From: Eledone cirrhosa
Taxonomy: Eukaryota > Mollusca > Cephalopoda > Octopoda > Eledonidae
Length of the DNA stretch: 64,000 nucleotides
Assembly (NCBI GenBank): GCA_964016885.1
Contig: OZ024744.1
Span: 21,072,098-21,136,097, forward strand
Direction: 5' to 3'
Below the pieces are notes generated by a model that did no database searches, was not told the origin of the DNA, and was given only the letters and a program-made list of their open reading frames with translations. The position numbers and the translations under genes are program-made. Positions 39,191 to 52,653 of this stretch are shown here, in pieces. Position 1 is the stretch's first letter, and the number at the start of each line of letters is the position of its first letter.

Positions 39191-39812
39191 ACTCGTTTTC
39201 ATAACAGTTGAATCTTAAGAACTGTCTCGTTTTAACAACAGTTGAATTTTAAGATAAACCTCGTTTTGACAACAGTTGAATCTTAAGAACTGACTCGTTT
39301 TAACAACAGTTAAATCTTAATAACTGACTCGTTTTAACAACAGTTGAATGTTAAGATAAAACTCGTTTTAACAATAGTTGAATCTTAAGAACTGACTCGT
39401 TTTAACAACAGTTGAATCTTAAGATAAAACTCGTTTTAACAACTGTTGAATCTTAAGAACTGACTCGTTTTAACAACAGCTGAATCTTAAGATAAAACTC
39501 GTTTTAACAACAGTTGAATCTTAAGAACTGACTCGTTTTAACAACAGTTGAATCTTCAAATAAAACTCGTTTTAACAACAGTTGAATCTTAAGAACTGAC
39601 TCGTTTTAACAACAGTTGAATGTTAAGATAAAACTCGTTTTAATAATAGTGGAATCTTAAGAACTGACTCGTTTTAACAACAGTTGAATCTTAAGATAAA
39701 ACTCGTTTTAACAACAGTTGAATCTTAAGAACTGACTTGTTTTAACAACAGCTGAATCTTAAGATAAAACTCGATTGAACAACAGTTCAAACTTAAGAAA
39801 TGACTCGTTTTA
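39191..39812 (+). repeat. Spacer before core copy 6
   Basis: This continues the template of about 32,730-33,352 at an offset of 6,461 bp: TTTTCAT, TTGAC, TTAATAAC, AACTGTTG, CTTCAAAT, AATAGTGG, GACTTGTTTT and ACTCGATTGAAC in the same order. With core copy 6 it is part of a block of about 5.07 kb (32.70-37.77 kb against 39.17-44.23 kb). Shortly after it, near 39,977, a private loss of one T (GGACTCGTTTAAC) changes the offset to 6,460 bp. Confidence 0.8.
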
Positions 39813-42800
39813 ACAAAAGTTGAATCTTATGAACTCACTCATTTTAACAACAGTTGAATCTTAAGATAACATTCGTTTTAACAACAGTTGAATCTTAAGA
39901 ACTGATTCGTTTTAACAACAGTTGAATCTTAAGATAAAACTCGTTTTAACAACACGTGAATCTTAAGAACGGACTCGTTTAACAACACCTGAATCTTAAG
40001 ATAAAACTCGTTTTAACAACAGTTGAATCTTAAGATAAAACTCGTTTTAACAACAGTTGAATCTTAAGAACTGACTCGTTTTTACGACAGCTGAATCTTA
40101 AGATAAAATTCGTTTTAACAACAGTTCAAACTTAAGAAATGACTCGTTTTAACAACAGTTGAATCTTATGAACTGACTCATTTTAACAACAGTTGAATCT
40201 TAAGAACTGATTCGTTTTAACAACAGCTGAATCTTAAGATAAAACTCGTTTTAACAACAGTTGAATCTTAAGAACTGACTCGTTTTAACAACAGCTGAAT
40301 CTTAAGATAAAACTCGTTTTAACAACAGTTGAATCTTAAGAACTGACTCGTTTTAACAACAGCTGAATCTTAAGTTAAAACTCGTTTTAACAACAGTTGA
40401 ATCTTAACATAAAACTCGTTTTAACAACAGTTGAATCTTAAGAACTGACTCTTTTTAACAACAGTTGAATCTTAAGATAAAACTCGTTTTAACAACAGTT
40501 GAATCTAATGAGCTAACTCATTTTAACAACAGTTGAATCTTAAGTTAAGACTCGTTTTAACAACAGTTGAATCTTAAGAACTGACTCGTTTTAACAACAG
40601 CTGAATCTTAAGATAAAGTTCGTTTTAACAACAGTTGAATCTTAAGAACTGACTCATTTTAACAACAGTTGAATCTTCAAATAAAACTCGTTTTAACAAT
40701 AGTGGAATCTTAAGAACTGACTCGTTTTAACAACAGTTGAATCTTAAGATAAAACTCGTTTTAACAACAGTTGAATCTTAAGAACTGACTCGTTTTACCA
40801 ACAGCTGAATCTTAAGATAAAACTCGTTTTAACAACAGTTCAAACTTAAGAAATGACTCGTTTTAACAAAAGTTGAATCTTATGAACTCACTCATTTTAA
40901 CAACAGTTGAATCTTAAGATAACATTCGTTTTAACAACAGTTGAATCTTAAGAACTGATTCGTTTTAACAACAGTTGAATCTTAAGATAAAACTCGTTTT
41001 AACAACACTTGAATCTTAAGAACGGACTCGTTTTAACAACACCTGAATCTTAAGATAAAACTCGTTTTAACAACAGTTGAATCTTAAGAACTGATTCGTT
41101 TTAACAACAGTTCAAACTTAAGAACTGACTCGTTTTAACAACAGTTGAATCTTATGAACTGACTCATTTTAACAACAGTTGAATCTTAAGATAACATTCG
41201 TTTTAACAACAGTTGAATCTTAAGAACTGATTCGTTTTAACAACAGTTGAATCTTTAAGATAAAACTCGTTTCGACAACAGTTGAATCTTAAGAACTGAC
41301 TCGTTTTAACAACAGCTGAATCTTAAGATAAAACTCGTTTTAACAACAGTTGAATCTTAAGATAAAACTCGTTTTAACAACAGTTGAATCTTAAGAACTG
41401 ACTCGTTTTAACGACAGCTGAATCTTAAGATAAAACTCGTTTTAACAACAGTTCAAACTTAAGAAATGACTCGTTTTAACAACAGTTGAATCTTATGAAC
41501 TGACTCATTTTAACAACAGCTGAATCTTAAGATAAAACTCGTTTTAACAACAGTTGAATCTTAAGAACTGATTCGTTTTAACAACAGCTGAATCTTAAGA
41601 TAAAACTCGTTTTAACAACAGTTGAATCTTAAGAACTGACTCGTTTTAACAACAGCTGAATCTTAAGATAAAACTCGTTTTAACAACAGTTGAATCTTAA
41701 GATAAATCTCGTTTTAACAACAGTTGAATCTTAAGAACTGACTCTTTTTAACAACAGTTGAATCTTAAGATAAAACTCGTTTTAACAACAGTTGAATCTT
41801 ATGAGCTAACTCATTTTAACAACAGTTGAATCTTAAGTTAAGACTCGTTTTAACAACAGTTGAATCTTAAGAACTGACTCGTTTTAACAACAGCTGAATC
41901 TTAAGATAAAACTCGTTTTAACAACAGTTGAATCTTAAGAACTGACTCGTTTTAACAACAGCTGAATCTTAAGATAAAACTCGTTTTAACAACAGTTGAA
42001 TCTTAAGATAAAACTCGTTTTAACAACAGTTGAATCTTAAGTACTGACTCGTTTTAACAACAGTTGAATCTTAAGGTAAAACTCGTTTTAACAACAGTTG
42101 AATCTTATGAACTAACTCATTTTAACAACAGTTGAATCTTAAGTTAAGACTCGTTTTAACAACAGTTGAATCTTAAGAACTGACTCGTTTTAACGACAGC
42201 TGAATCTTAAGATAAAACTCGTTTTAACAACAGTTGGATCTTAAGAACTGACTCGTTTTAACAACAGTTGAATCTTACGATAAAACTCGTTTTAACAACA
42301 GTTGAATCTTATGAACTAACTCATTTTAACAACAGTTGAATCTTAAGTTAAGACTCGTTTTAACAACAGTTGAATATTAAGACAAAACCCGTTTTAACAA
42401 CAGTTGAATCTTAAGAACTGTCTCGTTTTAACAACAGTTGAATCTTAAGATAAACCTCGTTTTAACAACAGTTTAATCTTAAGAACTGACTCGTTTTAAC
42501 AACAGTTGAATCTTAAGACAAAACTCGTTTTAACAACAGTTGAATCTTAAGAACTGACTTGTTCTAACAACAGTTCAGCCTTAAGAACTGACTCGTTTTA
42601 AAACAGTTGAATCGTTAGAACTGACTCGTTTTAACAACAGTTGAATCTTAAAATAAACCTCGTTTTGACAACAGTTGAATCTTAAGAACTGACTCGTTTT
42701 AACAACAGTTAAATCTTAATAACTGACTCGTTTTAACAACAGTTGAATGTTAAGATAAAACGCGTGTTAACAATAGTTGAATCTTAAGATAAAACTCGTT

Positions 42801-43078
42801 TTAACAACTGTTGAATCTTAAGAACTGACTCGTTTTAACAACATCTGAATCTTAAGATAAAACTCGTTTTAACAACAGTTGAATCTTAAGAACTGACTCG
42901 TTTTAACAACAGCTGAATCTTAAGATAAAACTCGTTTTAACAACAGTTCAAACTTAAGAAATGACTCGTTTTAAGAAAAGTTGAATCTTATGAACCCACT
43001 CATTTTAACAACAGTTGAATCTTAAGATAACATTCGTTTTAACAACAGTTGAATCTTAAGATAAAACTCGTTTTAACA
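39813..43078 (+). repeat. Core HOR copy 6 (haplotype beta)
   Basis: CTTAACAT is at 40403 and TTCAGCC at 42574. Beta marks: T 40619, A 40507, T 40956, T 41528, G 42153, CTTTAAG near 41,254, and the 33-bp monomer present. It lacks copy 5's private AAACACG and CAATATTTG changes, so those arose in copy 5 after the two parted. The CACGTG monomer (39953) is followed by the one-base deletion near 39,977. Confidence 0.85.
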
Positions 43079-44210
43079 ACAGTTGAATCTTAAGAACGGA
43101 CTCGTTTTAACAACAGCTGAATCTTAAGATAAAACTCGTTTTAACAACAGATGAATCTTAAGAACTGATTCGTTTTAACAACAGTTCAAACTTAAGAACT
43201 GATTCGTTTTAACAACAGTTGAATCTTAAAATAAAACTCGTTTTAACAACAGTTGAATCTTAAGATAACATTCGTTTTAACAACAGTTGAATCTTAAGAA
43301 CTGACTCGTTTTAACAACAGTTGAATCTTAAGAACTGACTCGTTTTAACGACAGCTGAATCTTAAGATAAATCTCGTTTTAACAACAGTTGAATCTTAAA
43401 GATAAAACTCGCTTTAACAACAGTTGAATCTTAAGAACTGACTCGTTTTAACAACAGTTGAATCTTAAGAAAAAACCCGTTTTAACAACAGTTGAATATT
43501 AAGAACTGTCTCGTTTTAACAACAGTTGAATGTTAAGATAAAACTCGTTTTAACAATAGTTGTATCTTAAGAACTGACTCGTTTTAACAACAGTTGAATC
43601 TTCAAATAAAACTCGTTTTAACAACAGTTGAATCTTAAGAACTGACTCGTTTTAACAACAGTTGAATGTTAAGATAAAACTCGTTTTAACAATAGTGGAA
43701 TCTTAAGAACTGACTCGTTTTAACAACAGTTGAATCTTAAGATAAAACTCGTTTTAACAACAGTTGAATCTTAAGAACTGACTCGTTTTAACGACAGATG
43801 AATCTTAAGATAAAACTCGTTTTAACAACAGTTCAAACTTAAGAAATGACTCGTTTTAAGAAAAGTTGAATCTTATGAACTCACTCATTTTAACAACAGT
43901 TGAATCTTAAGATAACATTCGTTTTAACAACAGTTGAATCTTAAGAACTGATTCGTTTTAACAACAGTTGAATCTTAAGATAAAACTCGTTTTAACAACA
44001 GTTGAATCTTAAGAACGGACTCGTTTTAACAACAGCTGAATCTTAAGATAAAACTCGTTTTAACAACAGTTGAATCTTAAGAACTGATTCGTTTTAACAA
44101 CAGTTGAATCTTAAGATAAAACTCGTTTTAACAACAGTTGAATCTTAAGAACTGACTCGTTTTAACGACAGCTGAATCTTAAGATAAAACTCGTTTTAAC
44201 AACAGTTGAA
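43079..44210 (+). repeat. Beta tail after core copy 6
   Basis: This matches 36,619-37,750 at an offset of 6,460 bp and the corresponding part of 26.1-27.2 kb. It contains GAACGG, CAGATG, the 35-bp AAAGATAAAACTCGC monomer, AAGAAAAAACCCG and GTTTTAAGAAAAG. At about 44,231 it departs from copy 5's tail and keeps an extra A/B dimer that is also present at 27,240-27,310. The 37.77-kb copy therefore lost 68 bp. Confidence 0.78.
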
Positions 44211-46320
44211 TCTTAAGAACTGACTCGTTTTAACAACAGTTGAATCTTAAGATAAAACTCGTTTTAACAACAGTTGAATCTTAAGAACTGACTCGTTTTA
44301 ACGACAGCTGAATCTTAAGATAAATCTCGTTTTAACAAGAGTTGAATCTTAAAGATAAAACTCGCTTTAACAACAGTTGAATCTTAAGAACTGACTCGTT
44401 TTAACAACAGTTGAATCTTAAGACAAAACCCGTTTTAACAACAGTTGAATATTAAGAACTGTCTCGTTTTAACAACAGTTGAATGTTAAGATAAAACTCG
44501 TTTTAACAATAGTTGTATCTTAAGAACTGACTCGTTTTAACAACAGTTGAATCTTCAAATAAAACTCGTTTTAACAACAGTTGAATCTTAAGAACTGACT
44601 CGTTTTAACAACAGTTGAATGTTAAGATAAAACTCGTTTTAACAATAGTGGAATCTTAAGAACTGACTCGTTTTAACAACAGTTGAATCTTAAGATAAAA
44701 CTCGTTTTAACAACAGTTGAATCTTAAGAACTGACTCGTTTTAACGACAGATGAATCTTAAGATAAAACTCGTTTTAACAACAGTTGAATCTTAAGAACT
44801 GACTCGTTTTAACAACAGTTGAATCTTAAGATAAAACTCGTTTTAACAACAGTTGAATCTTATGAACTAACTCATTTTAACAACAGTTGAATCTTAAGTT
44901 AAGAATCGTTTTAACAACAGTTGAATCTTAAGAACTGACTCGTTTTAACGACAGCTGAATCTTAAGATAAAACTCGTTTTAACAACAGTTGGATCTTAAG
45001 AACTGACTCGTTTTAACAACAGTTGAATCTTACGATAAAACTCGTTTTAACAACAGTTGAATCTTATGAACTAACTCATTTTAACAACAGTTGAATCTTA
45101 AGTTAAGACTCGTTTTAACAACAGTTGAATCTTAAGAACTGACTCGTTTTAACAACAGTTGAATCTTAAGACAAAACCCGTTTTAACAACAGTTGAATCT
45201 TAAGAACTGACTCGTTTTAACAACAGTTGAATCTTAAGAACTGATTCGTTTTAACAACAGTTCAAACTTAAGAACTGATTCGTTTTAACAACAGTTGAAT
45301 CTTAAAATAAAACTCGTTTTAACAACAGTTGAATCTTAAGATAACATTCGTTTTAACAACAGTTGAATCTTAAGAACTGACTCGTTTTAACAACAGTTGA
45401 ATCTTAAGATAAAACTCGTTTTAACAACAGTTGAATCTTAAGAACTGACTCGTTTTAACGACAGCTGAATCTTAAGATAAATCTCGTTTTAACAACAGTT
45501 GAATCTTAAAGATAAAACTCGCTTTAACAACAGTTGAATCTTAAGAACTGACTCGTTTTAACAACAGTTGAATCTTAAGAAAAAACCCGTTTTAACAACA
45601 GTTGAATATTAAGAACTGTCTCGTTTTAACAACAGTTGAATGTTAAGATAAAACTCGTTTTAACAATAGTTGTATCTTAAGAACTGACTCGTTTTAACAA
45701 CAGTTGAATCTTCAAATAAAACTCGTTTTAACAACAGTTGAATCTTAAGAACTGACTCGTTTTAACAACAGTTGAATGTTAAGATAAAACTCGTTTTAAC
45801 AATAGTGGAATCTTAAGAACTGACTCGTTTTAACAACAGTTGAATCTTAAGATAAAACTCGTTTTAACAACAGTTGAATCTTAAGAACTGACTCGTTTTA
45901 ACGACAGATGAATCTTAAGATAAAACTCGTTTTAACAACAGTTCAAACTTAAGAAATGACTCGTTTTAAGAAAAGTTGAATCTTATGAACTCACTCATTT
46001 TAACAACAGTTGAATCTTAAGATAACATTCGTTTTAACAACAGTTGAATCTTAAGAACTGATTCGTTTTAACAACAGTTGAATCTTAAGATAAAACTCGT
46101 TTTAACAACAGTTGAATCTTAAGAACGGACTCGTTTTAACAACAGCTGAATCTTAAGATAAAACTCGTTTTAACAACAGTTGAATCTTAAGAACTGATTC
46201 GTTTTAACAACAGTTCAAACTTAAGAACTGATTCGTTTTAACAACAGTTGAATCTTATGAACTGACTCATTTTAACAACAGTTGAATCTTAAGATAACAT
46301 TCGTTTTAACAACAGTTGAA
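44211..46320 (+). repeat. 2.1-kb HOR, copy 1
   Basis: First of three tandem units. Markers are AACAAGAGTTG (GAGTTG at 44339), AAGTTAAGAATCG (44898), CTTACGAT (45029) and AAGAAAAAACCCG (45580). The next copy is offset by 2,110 bp (62 monomers plus two bases, matching the two 35-bp monomers). The unit has no TTCAGCC marker, and the gap from 42,574 to 49,447 is the longest without one. It closely resembles 27.2-29.0 kb, which suggests that region was the source or that both share a recent origin. Confidence 0.82.
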
Positions 46321-48362
46321 TCTTAAGAACTGACTCGTTTTAACAACAGTTGAATCTTAAGATAAAACTCGTTTTAACAACAGTTGAATCTTAAGAACTG
46401 ACTCGTTTTAACGACAGCTGAATCTTAAGATAAATCTCGTTTTAACAAGAGTTGAATCTTAAAGATAAAACTCGCTTTAACAACAGTTGAATCTTAAGAA
46501 CTGACTCGTTTTAACAACAGTTGAATCTTAAGACAAAACCCGTTTTAACAACAGTTGAATATTAAGAACTGTCTCGTTTTAACAACAGTTGAATGTTAAG
46601 ATAAATCTCGTTTTAACAATAGTTGTATCTTAAGAACTGACTCGTTTTAACAACAGTTGAATCTTCAAATAAAACTCGTTTTAACAACAGTTGAATCTTA
46701 AGAACTGACTCGTTTTAACAACAGTTGAATGTTAAGATAAAACTCGTTTTAACAATAGTGGAATCTTAAGAACTGACTCGTTTTAACAACAGTTGAATCT
46801 TAAGATAAAACTCGTTTTAACAACAGTTGAATCTTAAGAACTGACTCGTTTTAACGACAGATGAATCTTAAGATAAAACTCGTTTTAACAACAGTTGAAT
46901 CTTAAGAACTGACTCGTTTTAACAACAGTTGAATCTTAAGATAAAACTCGTTTTAACAACAGTTGAATCTTATGAACTAACTCATTTTAACAACAGTTGA
47001 ATCTTAAGTTAAGAATCGTTTTAACAACAGTTGAATCTTAAGAACTGACTCGTTTTAACGACAGCTGAATCTTAAGATAAAACTCGTTTTAACAACAGTT
47101 GGATCTTAAGAACTGACTCGTTTTAACAACAGTTGAATCTTACGATAAAACTCGTTTTAACAACATTTGAATCTTATGAACTAACTCATTTTAACAACAG
47201 TTGAATCTTAAGTTAAGACTCGTTTTAACAACAGTTGAATCTTAAGAACTGACTCGTTTTAACAACAGTTGAATCTTAAGACAAAACCCGTTTTAACAAC
47301 AGTTGAATCTTAAGAACTGACTCGTTTTAACAACAGTTGAATCTTAAGAACTGATTCGTTTTAACAACAGTTCAAACTTAAGAACTGATTCGTTTTAACA
47401 ACAGTTGAATCTTAAAATAAAACTCGTTTTAACAACAGTTGAATCTTAAGATAACATTCGTTTTAACAACAGTTGAATCTTAAGAACTGACTCGTTTTAA
47501 CAACAGTTGAATCTTAAGATAAAACTCGTTTTAACAACAGTTGAATCTTAAGAACTGACTCGTTTTAACGACAGCTGAATCTTAAGATAAATCTCGTTTT
47601 AACAACAGTTGAATCTTAAAGATAAAACTCGCTTTAACAACAGTTGAATCTTAAGAACTGACTCGTTTTAACAACAGTTGAATCTTAAGAAAAAACCCGT
47701 TTTAACAACAGTTGAATATTAAGAACTGTCTCGTTTTAACAACAGTTGAATGTTAAGATAAAACTCGTTTTAACAATAGTTGTATCTTAAGAACTGACTC
47801 GTTTTAACAACAGTTGAATCTTCAAATAAAACTCGTTTTAACAACAGTTGAATCTTAAGAACTGACTCGTTTTAACAACAGTTGAATGTTAAGATAAAAC
47901 TCGTTTTAACAATAGTGGAATCTTAAGAACTGACTCGTTTTAACAACAGTTGAATCTTAAGATAAAACTCGTTTTAACAACAGTTGAATCTTAAGAACTG
48001 ACTCGTTTTAACGACAGATGAATCTTAAGATAAAACTCGTTTTAACAACAGTCCAAACTTAAGAAATGACTCGTTTTAAGAAAAGTTGAATCTTATGAAC
48101 TCACTCATTTTAACAACAGTTGAATCTTAAGATAAAACTCGTTTTAACAACAGTTGAATCTTAAGAACGGACTCGTTTTAACAACAGCTGAATCTTAAGA
48201 TAAAACTCGTTTTAACAACAGTTGAATCTTAAGAACTGATTCGTTTTAACAACAGTTCAAACTTAAGAACTGATTCGTTTTAACAACAGTTGAATCTTAT
48301 GAACTGACTCATTTTAACAACAGTTGAATCTTAAGATAACATTCGTTTTAACAACAGTTGAA
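46321..48362 (+). repeat. 2.1-kb HOR, copy 2 (next copy offset 2,042 bp)
   Basis: Markers are GAGTTG at 46449, GTTAAGAATCG at 47008, CTTACGAT at 47139. Near 48,136 it lacks one dimer (ATAACATTCG plus GATTCG monomers, 68 bp) that copy 1 has near 46,030, so the offset to the third copy is 2,042 bp instead of 2,110. Private changes include ATAAATCTCG near 46,606, CATTTG near 47,165 and GTCCAAAC near 48,053. Confidence 0.8.
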
Positions 48363-49394
48363 TCTTAAGAACTGACTCGTTTTAACAACAGTTGAATCTT
48401 AAGATAAAACTCGTTTTAACAACAGTTGAATCTTAAGAACTGACTCGTTTTAACGACAGCTGAATCTTATGATAAATCTCGTTTTAACAAGAGTTGAATC
48501 TTAAAGATAAAACTCGCTTTAACAACAGTTGAATCTTAAGAACTGACTCGTTTTAACAACAGTTGAATCTTAAGACAAAACCCGTTTTAACAACAGTTGA
48601 ATATTAAGAACTGTCTCGTTTTAACAACAGTTGAATGTTAAGATAAAACTCGTTTTAACAATAGTTGTATCTTAAGAACTGACTCGTTTTAACAACAGTT
48701 GAATCTTCAAATAAAACTCGTTTTAACAACAGTTGAATCTTAAGAACTGACTCGTTTTAACAACAGTTGAATGTTAAGATAAAACTCGTTTTAACAATAG
48801 TGGAATCTTAAGAACTGACTCGTTTTAACAACAGTTGAATCTTAAGATAAAACTCGTTTTAACAACAGTTGAATCTTAAGAACTGACTCGTTTTAACGAC
48901 AGATGAATCTTAAGATAAAACTCGTTTTAACAACAGTTGAATCTTAAGAACTGACTTGTTTTAACAACAGTTGAATCTTAAGATAAAACTCGTTTTAACA
49001 ACAGTTGAATCTTATGAACTAACTCATTTTAACAACAGTTGAATCTTAAGTTAAGAATCGTTTTAACAACAGTTGAATCTTAAGAACTGACTCGTTTTAA
49101 CGACAGCTGAATCTTAAGATAAAACTCGTTTTAACAACAGTTGGATCTTAAGAACTGACTCGTTTTAACAACAGTTGAATCTTACGATAAAACTCGTTTT
49201 AACAACAGTTGAATCTTATGAACTAACTCATTTTAACAACAGTTGAATCTTAAGTTAAGACTCGTTTTAACAACATTTGAATCTTAAGAACTGACTCGTT
49301 TTAACAACAGTTGAATCTTAAGACAAAACCCGTTTTAACAACAGTTGAATCTTAAGAACTGACTCGTTTTAACAACAGTTGAATCTTAAGACAA
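48363..49394 (+). repeat. 2.1-kb HOR, copy 3 (partial)
   Basis: Markers are GAGTTG at 48491, GTTAAGAATCG at 49050 and CTTACGAT at 49181. The unit breaks off after about 1.03 kb: copy 2 continues into GATTCG and TTCAAAC, while this one goes on to AAGACAAAACTCG and the TTCAGCC region. Private changes are CTTATGATAAATC near 48,468, GACTTGTTTT near 48,957 and CATTTG near 49,275. Confidence 0.78.
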
Positions 49395-52300
49395 AACTCG
49401 TTTTAACAACAGTTGAATCTTAAGAACTGACTTGTTCTAACAACAGTTCAGCCTAAAGAACTGACTCGTTTTAAAACAGTTGAATCGTTAGAACTGACTC
49501 GTTCTAACAACAGTTGAATCTTAAAATAAAACTCGTTTTAACAATAGTTGAATCTCAAGAACTGACTCGTTTTAGCAACAGTTGAATCTTAAGATAACAC
49601 TCGTTTTCATAACAGTTGAATCTTAAGAACTGTCTCGTTTTAACAACAGTTGAATTTTAAGATAAACCTCGTTTTGACAACAGTTGAATCTTAAGAACTG
49701 ACTCGTTTTAACAACAGTTAAATCTTAATAACTGACTCGATTTAACAACAGTTGAATGTTAAGATAAAACTCGTTTTAACAATAGTTGAATCTTAAGAAC
49801 TGACTCGTTTTAACAACAGTTGAATCTTAAGATAAAACTCGTTTTAACAACTGTTGAATCTTAAGAACTGACTCGTTTTAACAACAGCTGAATCTTAAGA
49901 TAAAACTCGTTTTAACAACAGTTGAATCTTAAGAACTGACTCGTTTTAACAACAGTTGAATCTTAAGAACTGACTCGTTTTAACAACAGTTGAATGTTAA
50001 GATAAAACTCGTTTTAACAATAGTGGAATCTTAAGAACTGACTCGTTTTAACAACAGTTGAATCTTAAGATAAAACTTGTTTTAACAACAGTTGAATCTT
50101 AAGAACTGACTCGTTTTAACAACAGCTGAATCTTAAGATAAAACTCGTTTTAACAACAGTTCAAACTTAAGAAATGACTCGTTTTAACAAAAGTTGAATC
50201 TTATGAACTCACTCATTTTAACAACAGTTGAATCTTAAGATAACATTCGTTTTAACAACAGTTGAATCTTAAGAACTGACTCGTTTTAACAACAGCTGAA
50301 TCTTAAGATAAAACTCGTTTTAACAACAGTTCAAACTTAAGAAATGACTCGTTTTAAGAAAAGTTGAATCTTATGAACTCACTCATTTTAACAACAGTTG
50401 AATCTTAAGATAACATTCGTTTTAACAACAGTTGAATCTTAAGAACTGATTCGTTTTAACAACAGTTGAATCTTAAGATAAAACTCGTTTTAACAACAGT
50501 TGAATCTTAAGAACGGACTCGTTTTAACAACAGCTGAATCTTAAGATAAAACTCGTTTTAACAACAGTTGAATCTTAAGAACTGATTCGTTTTAACAACA
50601 GTTCAAACTTAAGAACTGATTCGTTTTAACAACAGTTGAATCTTAAAATAAAACTCGTTTTAACAACAGTTGAATCTTAAGATAACATTCGTTTTAACAA
50701 CAGTTGAATCTTAAGAACTGACTCGTTTTAACAACAGTTGAATCTTAAGATAAAACTCGTTTTAACAACAGTTGAATCTTAAGAACTGACTCGTTTTAAC
50801 GACAGCTGAATCTTAAGATAAATCTCGTTTTAACAACAGTTGAATCTTAAAGATAAAACTCGCTTTAACAACAGTTGAATCTTAAGAACTGACTCGTTTT
50901 AACAACAGTTGAATCTTAAGAAAAAACCCGTTTTAACAACAGTTGAATATTAAGAACTGTCTCGTTTTAACAACAGTTGAATGTTAAGATAAAACTCGTT
51001 TTAACAATAGTTGTATCTTAAGAACTGACTCGTTTTAACAACAGTTGAATCTTCAAATAAAACTCGTTTTAACAACAGTTGAATCTTAAGAACTGACTCG
51101 TTTTAACAACAGTTGAATGTTAAGATAAAACTCGTTTTAACAATAGTGGAATCTTAAGAACTGACTCGTTTTAACAACAGTTGAATCTTAAGATAAAACT
51201 CGTTTTAACAACAGTTGAATCTTAAGAACTGACTCGTTTTAACGACAGATGAATCTTAAGATAAAACTCGTTTTAACAACAGTTCAAACTTAAGAAATGA
51301 CTCGTTTTAAGAAAAGTTGAATCTTATGAACTCACTCATTTTAACAACAGTTGAATCTTAAGATAACATTCGTTTTAACAACAGTTGAATCTTAAGAACT
51401 GATTCGTTTTAACAACAGTTGAATCTTAAGATAAAACTCGTTTTAACAACAGTTGAATCTTAAGAACGGACTCGTTTTAACAACAGCTGAATCTTAAGAT
51501 AAAACTCGTTTTAACAACAGTTGAATCTTAAGAACTGATTCGTTTTAACAACAGTTCAAACTTAAGAACTGATTCGTTTTAACAACAGTTGAATCTTATG
51601 AACTGACTCATTTTAACAACAGTTGAATCTTAAGATAACATTCGTTTTAACAACAGTTGAATCTTAAGAACTGACTCGTTTTAACAACAGTTGAATCTTA
51701 AGATAAAACTCGTTTTAACAACAGTTGAATCTTAAGAACTGACTCGTTTTAACGACAGCTGAATCTTAAGATAAATCTCGTTTTAACAAGAGTTGAATCT
51801 TAAAGATAAAACTCGCTTTAACAACAGTTGAATCTTAAGAACTGACTCGTTTTAACAACAGTTGAATCTTAAGACAAAACCCGTTTTAACAACAGTTGAA
51901 TATTAAGAACTGTCTCGTTTTAACAACAGTTGAATTTTAAGATAAAACTCGTTTTAACAATAGTTGTATCTTAAGAACTGACTCGTTTTAACAACAGTTG
52001 AATCTTCAAATAAAACTCGTTTTAACAACAGTTGAATCTTAAGAACTGACTCGTTTTAACAACAGTTGAATGTTAAGATAAAACTCGTTTTAACAATAGT
52101 GGAATCTTAAGAACTGACTCGTTTTAACAACAGTTGAATCTTAAGATAAAACTCGTTTTAACAACAGTTGAATCTTAAGAACTGACTCGTTTTAACGACA
52201 GATGAATCTTAAGATAAAACTCGTTTTAACAACAGTTCAAACTTAAGAAATGACTCGTTTTAACAACAGTTGAATCTTATGAACTGACTCATTTTAACAA

Positions 52301-52653
52301 CAGTTGAATCTTAAGAACTGATTCGTTTTAACAACAGTTGAATCTTAAGATAAAACTCGTTTTAACAACAGTTGAATCTTAAGAACTGACTCGTTTTAAC
52401 AACAGCTGAATCTTAAGATAAAACTCGTTTTAACAACAGTTGATTCTTAAGAACTGACTCGTTTTAACAACAGCTGAATCTTAAGATAAAACTCGTTTTA
52501 ACAACAGTTGAATCTTAAGATAAAACTCGTTTTAACAACAGTTGAATCTTAAGAACTGACTCGTTTTAACAACAGTTGAATCTTAAGATAAAACTCGTTT
52601 TAACAACAGTTGAATCTTATGAACTAACTCATTTTAACAACAGTTGAATCTTA
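49395..52653 (+). repeat. Mosaic linker with TTCAGCC at 49,447
   Basis: The first 0.9 kb carries the full three-A marker (with a private CCTAAAG at 49,452) and the TTTTCAT to AATAGTGG series. From about 50,300 it changes to beta-tail sequence. 50,755-51,556 is identical on reading to 26,335-27,136, 24,420 bp upstream. The last part (GAGTTG at 51790, CAGATG, CTTATGAACTGACTCA) is the left end of the 2,415-bp duplication that continues into the next region. Confidence 0.78.
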
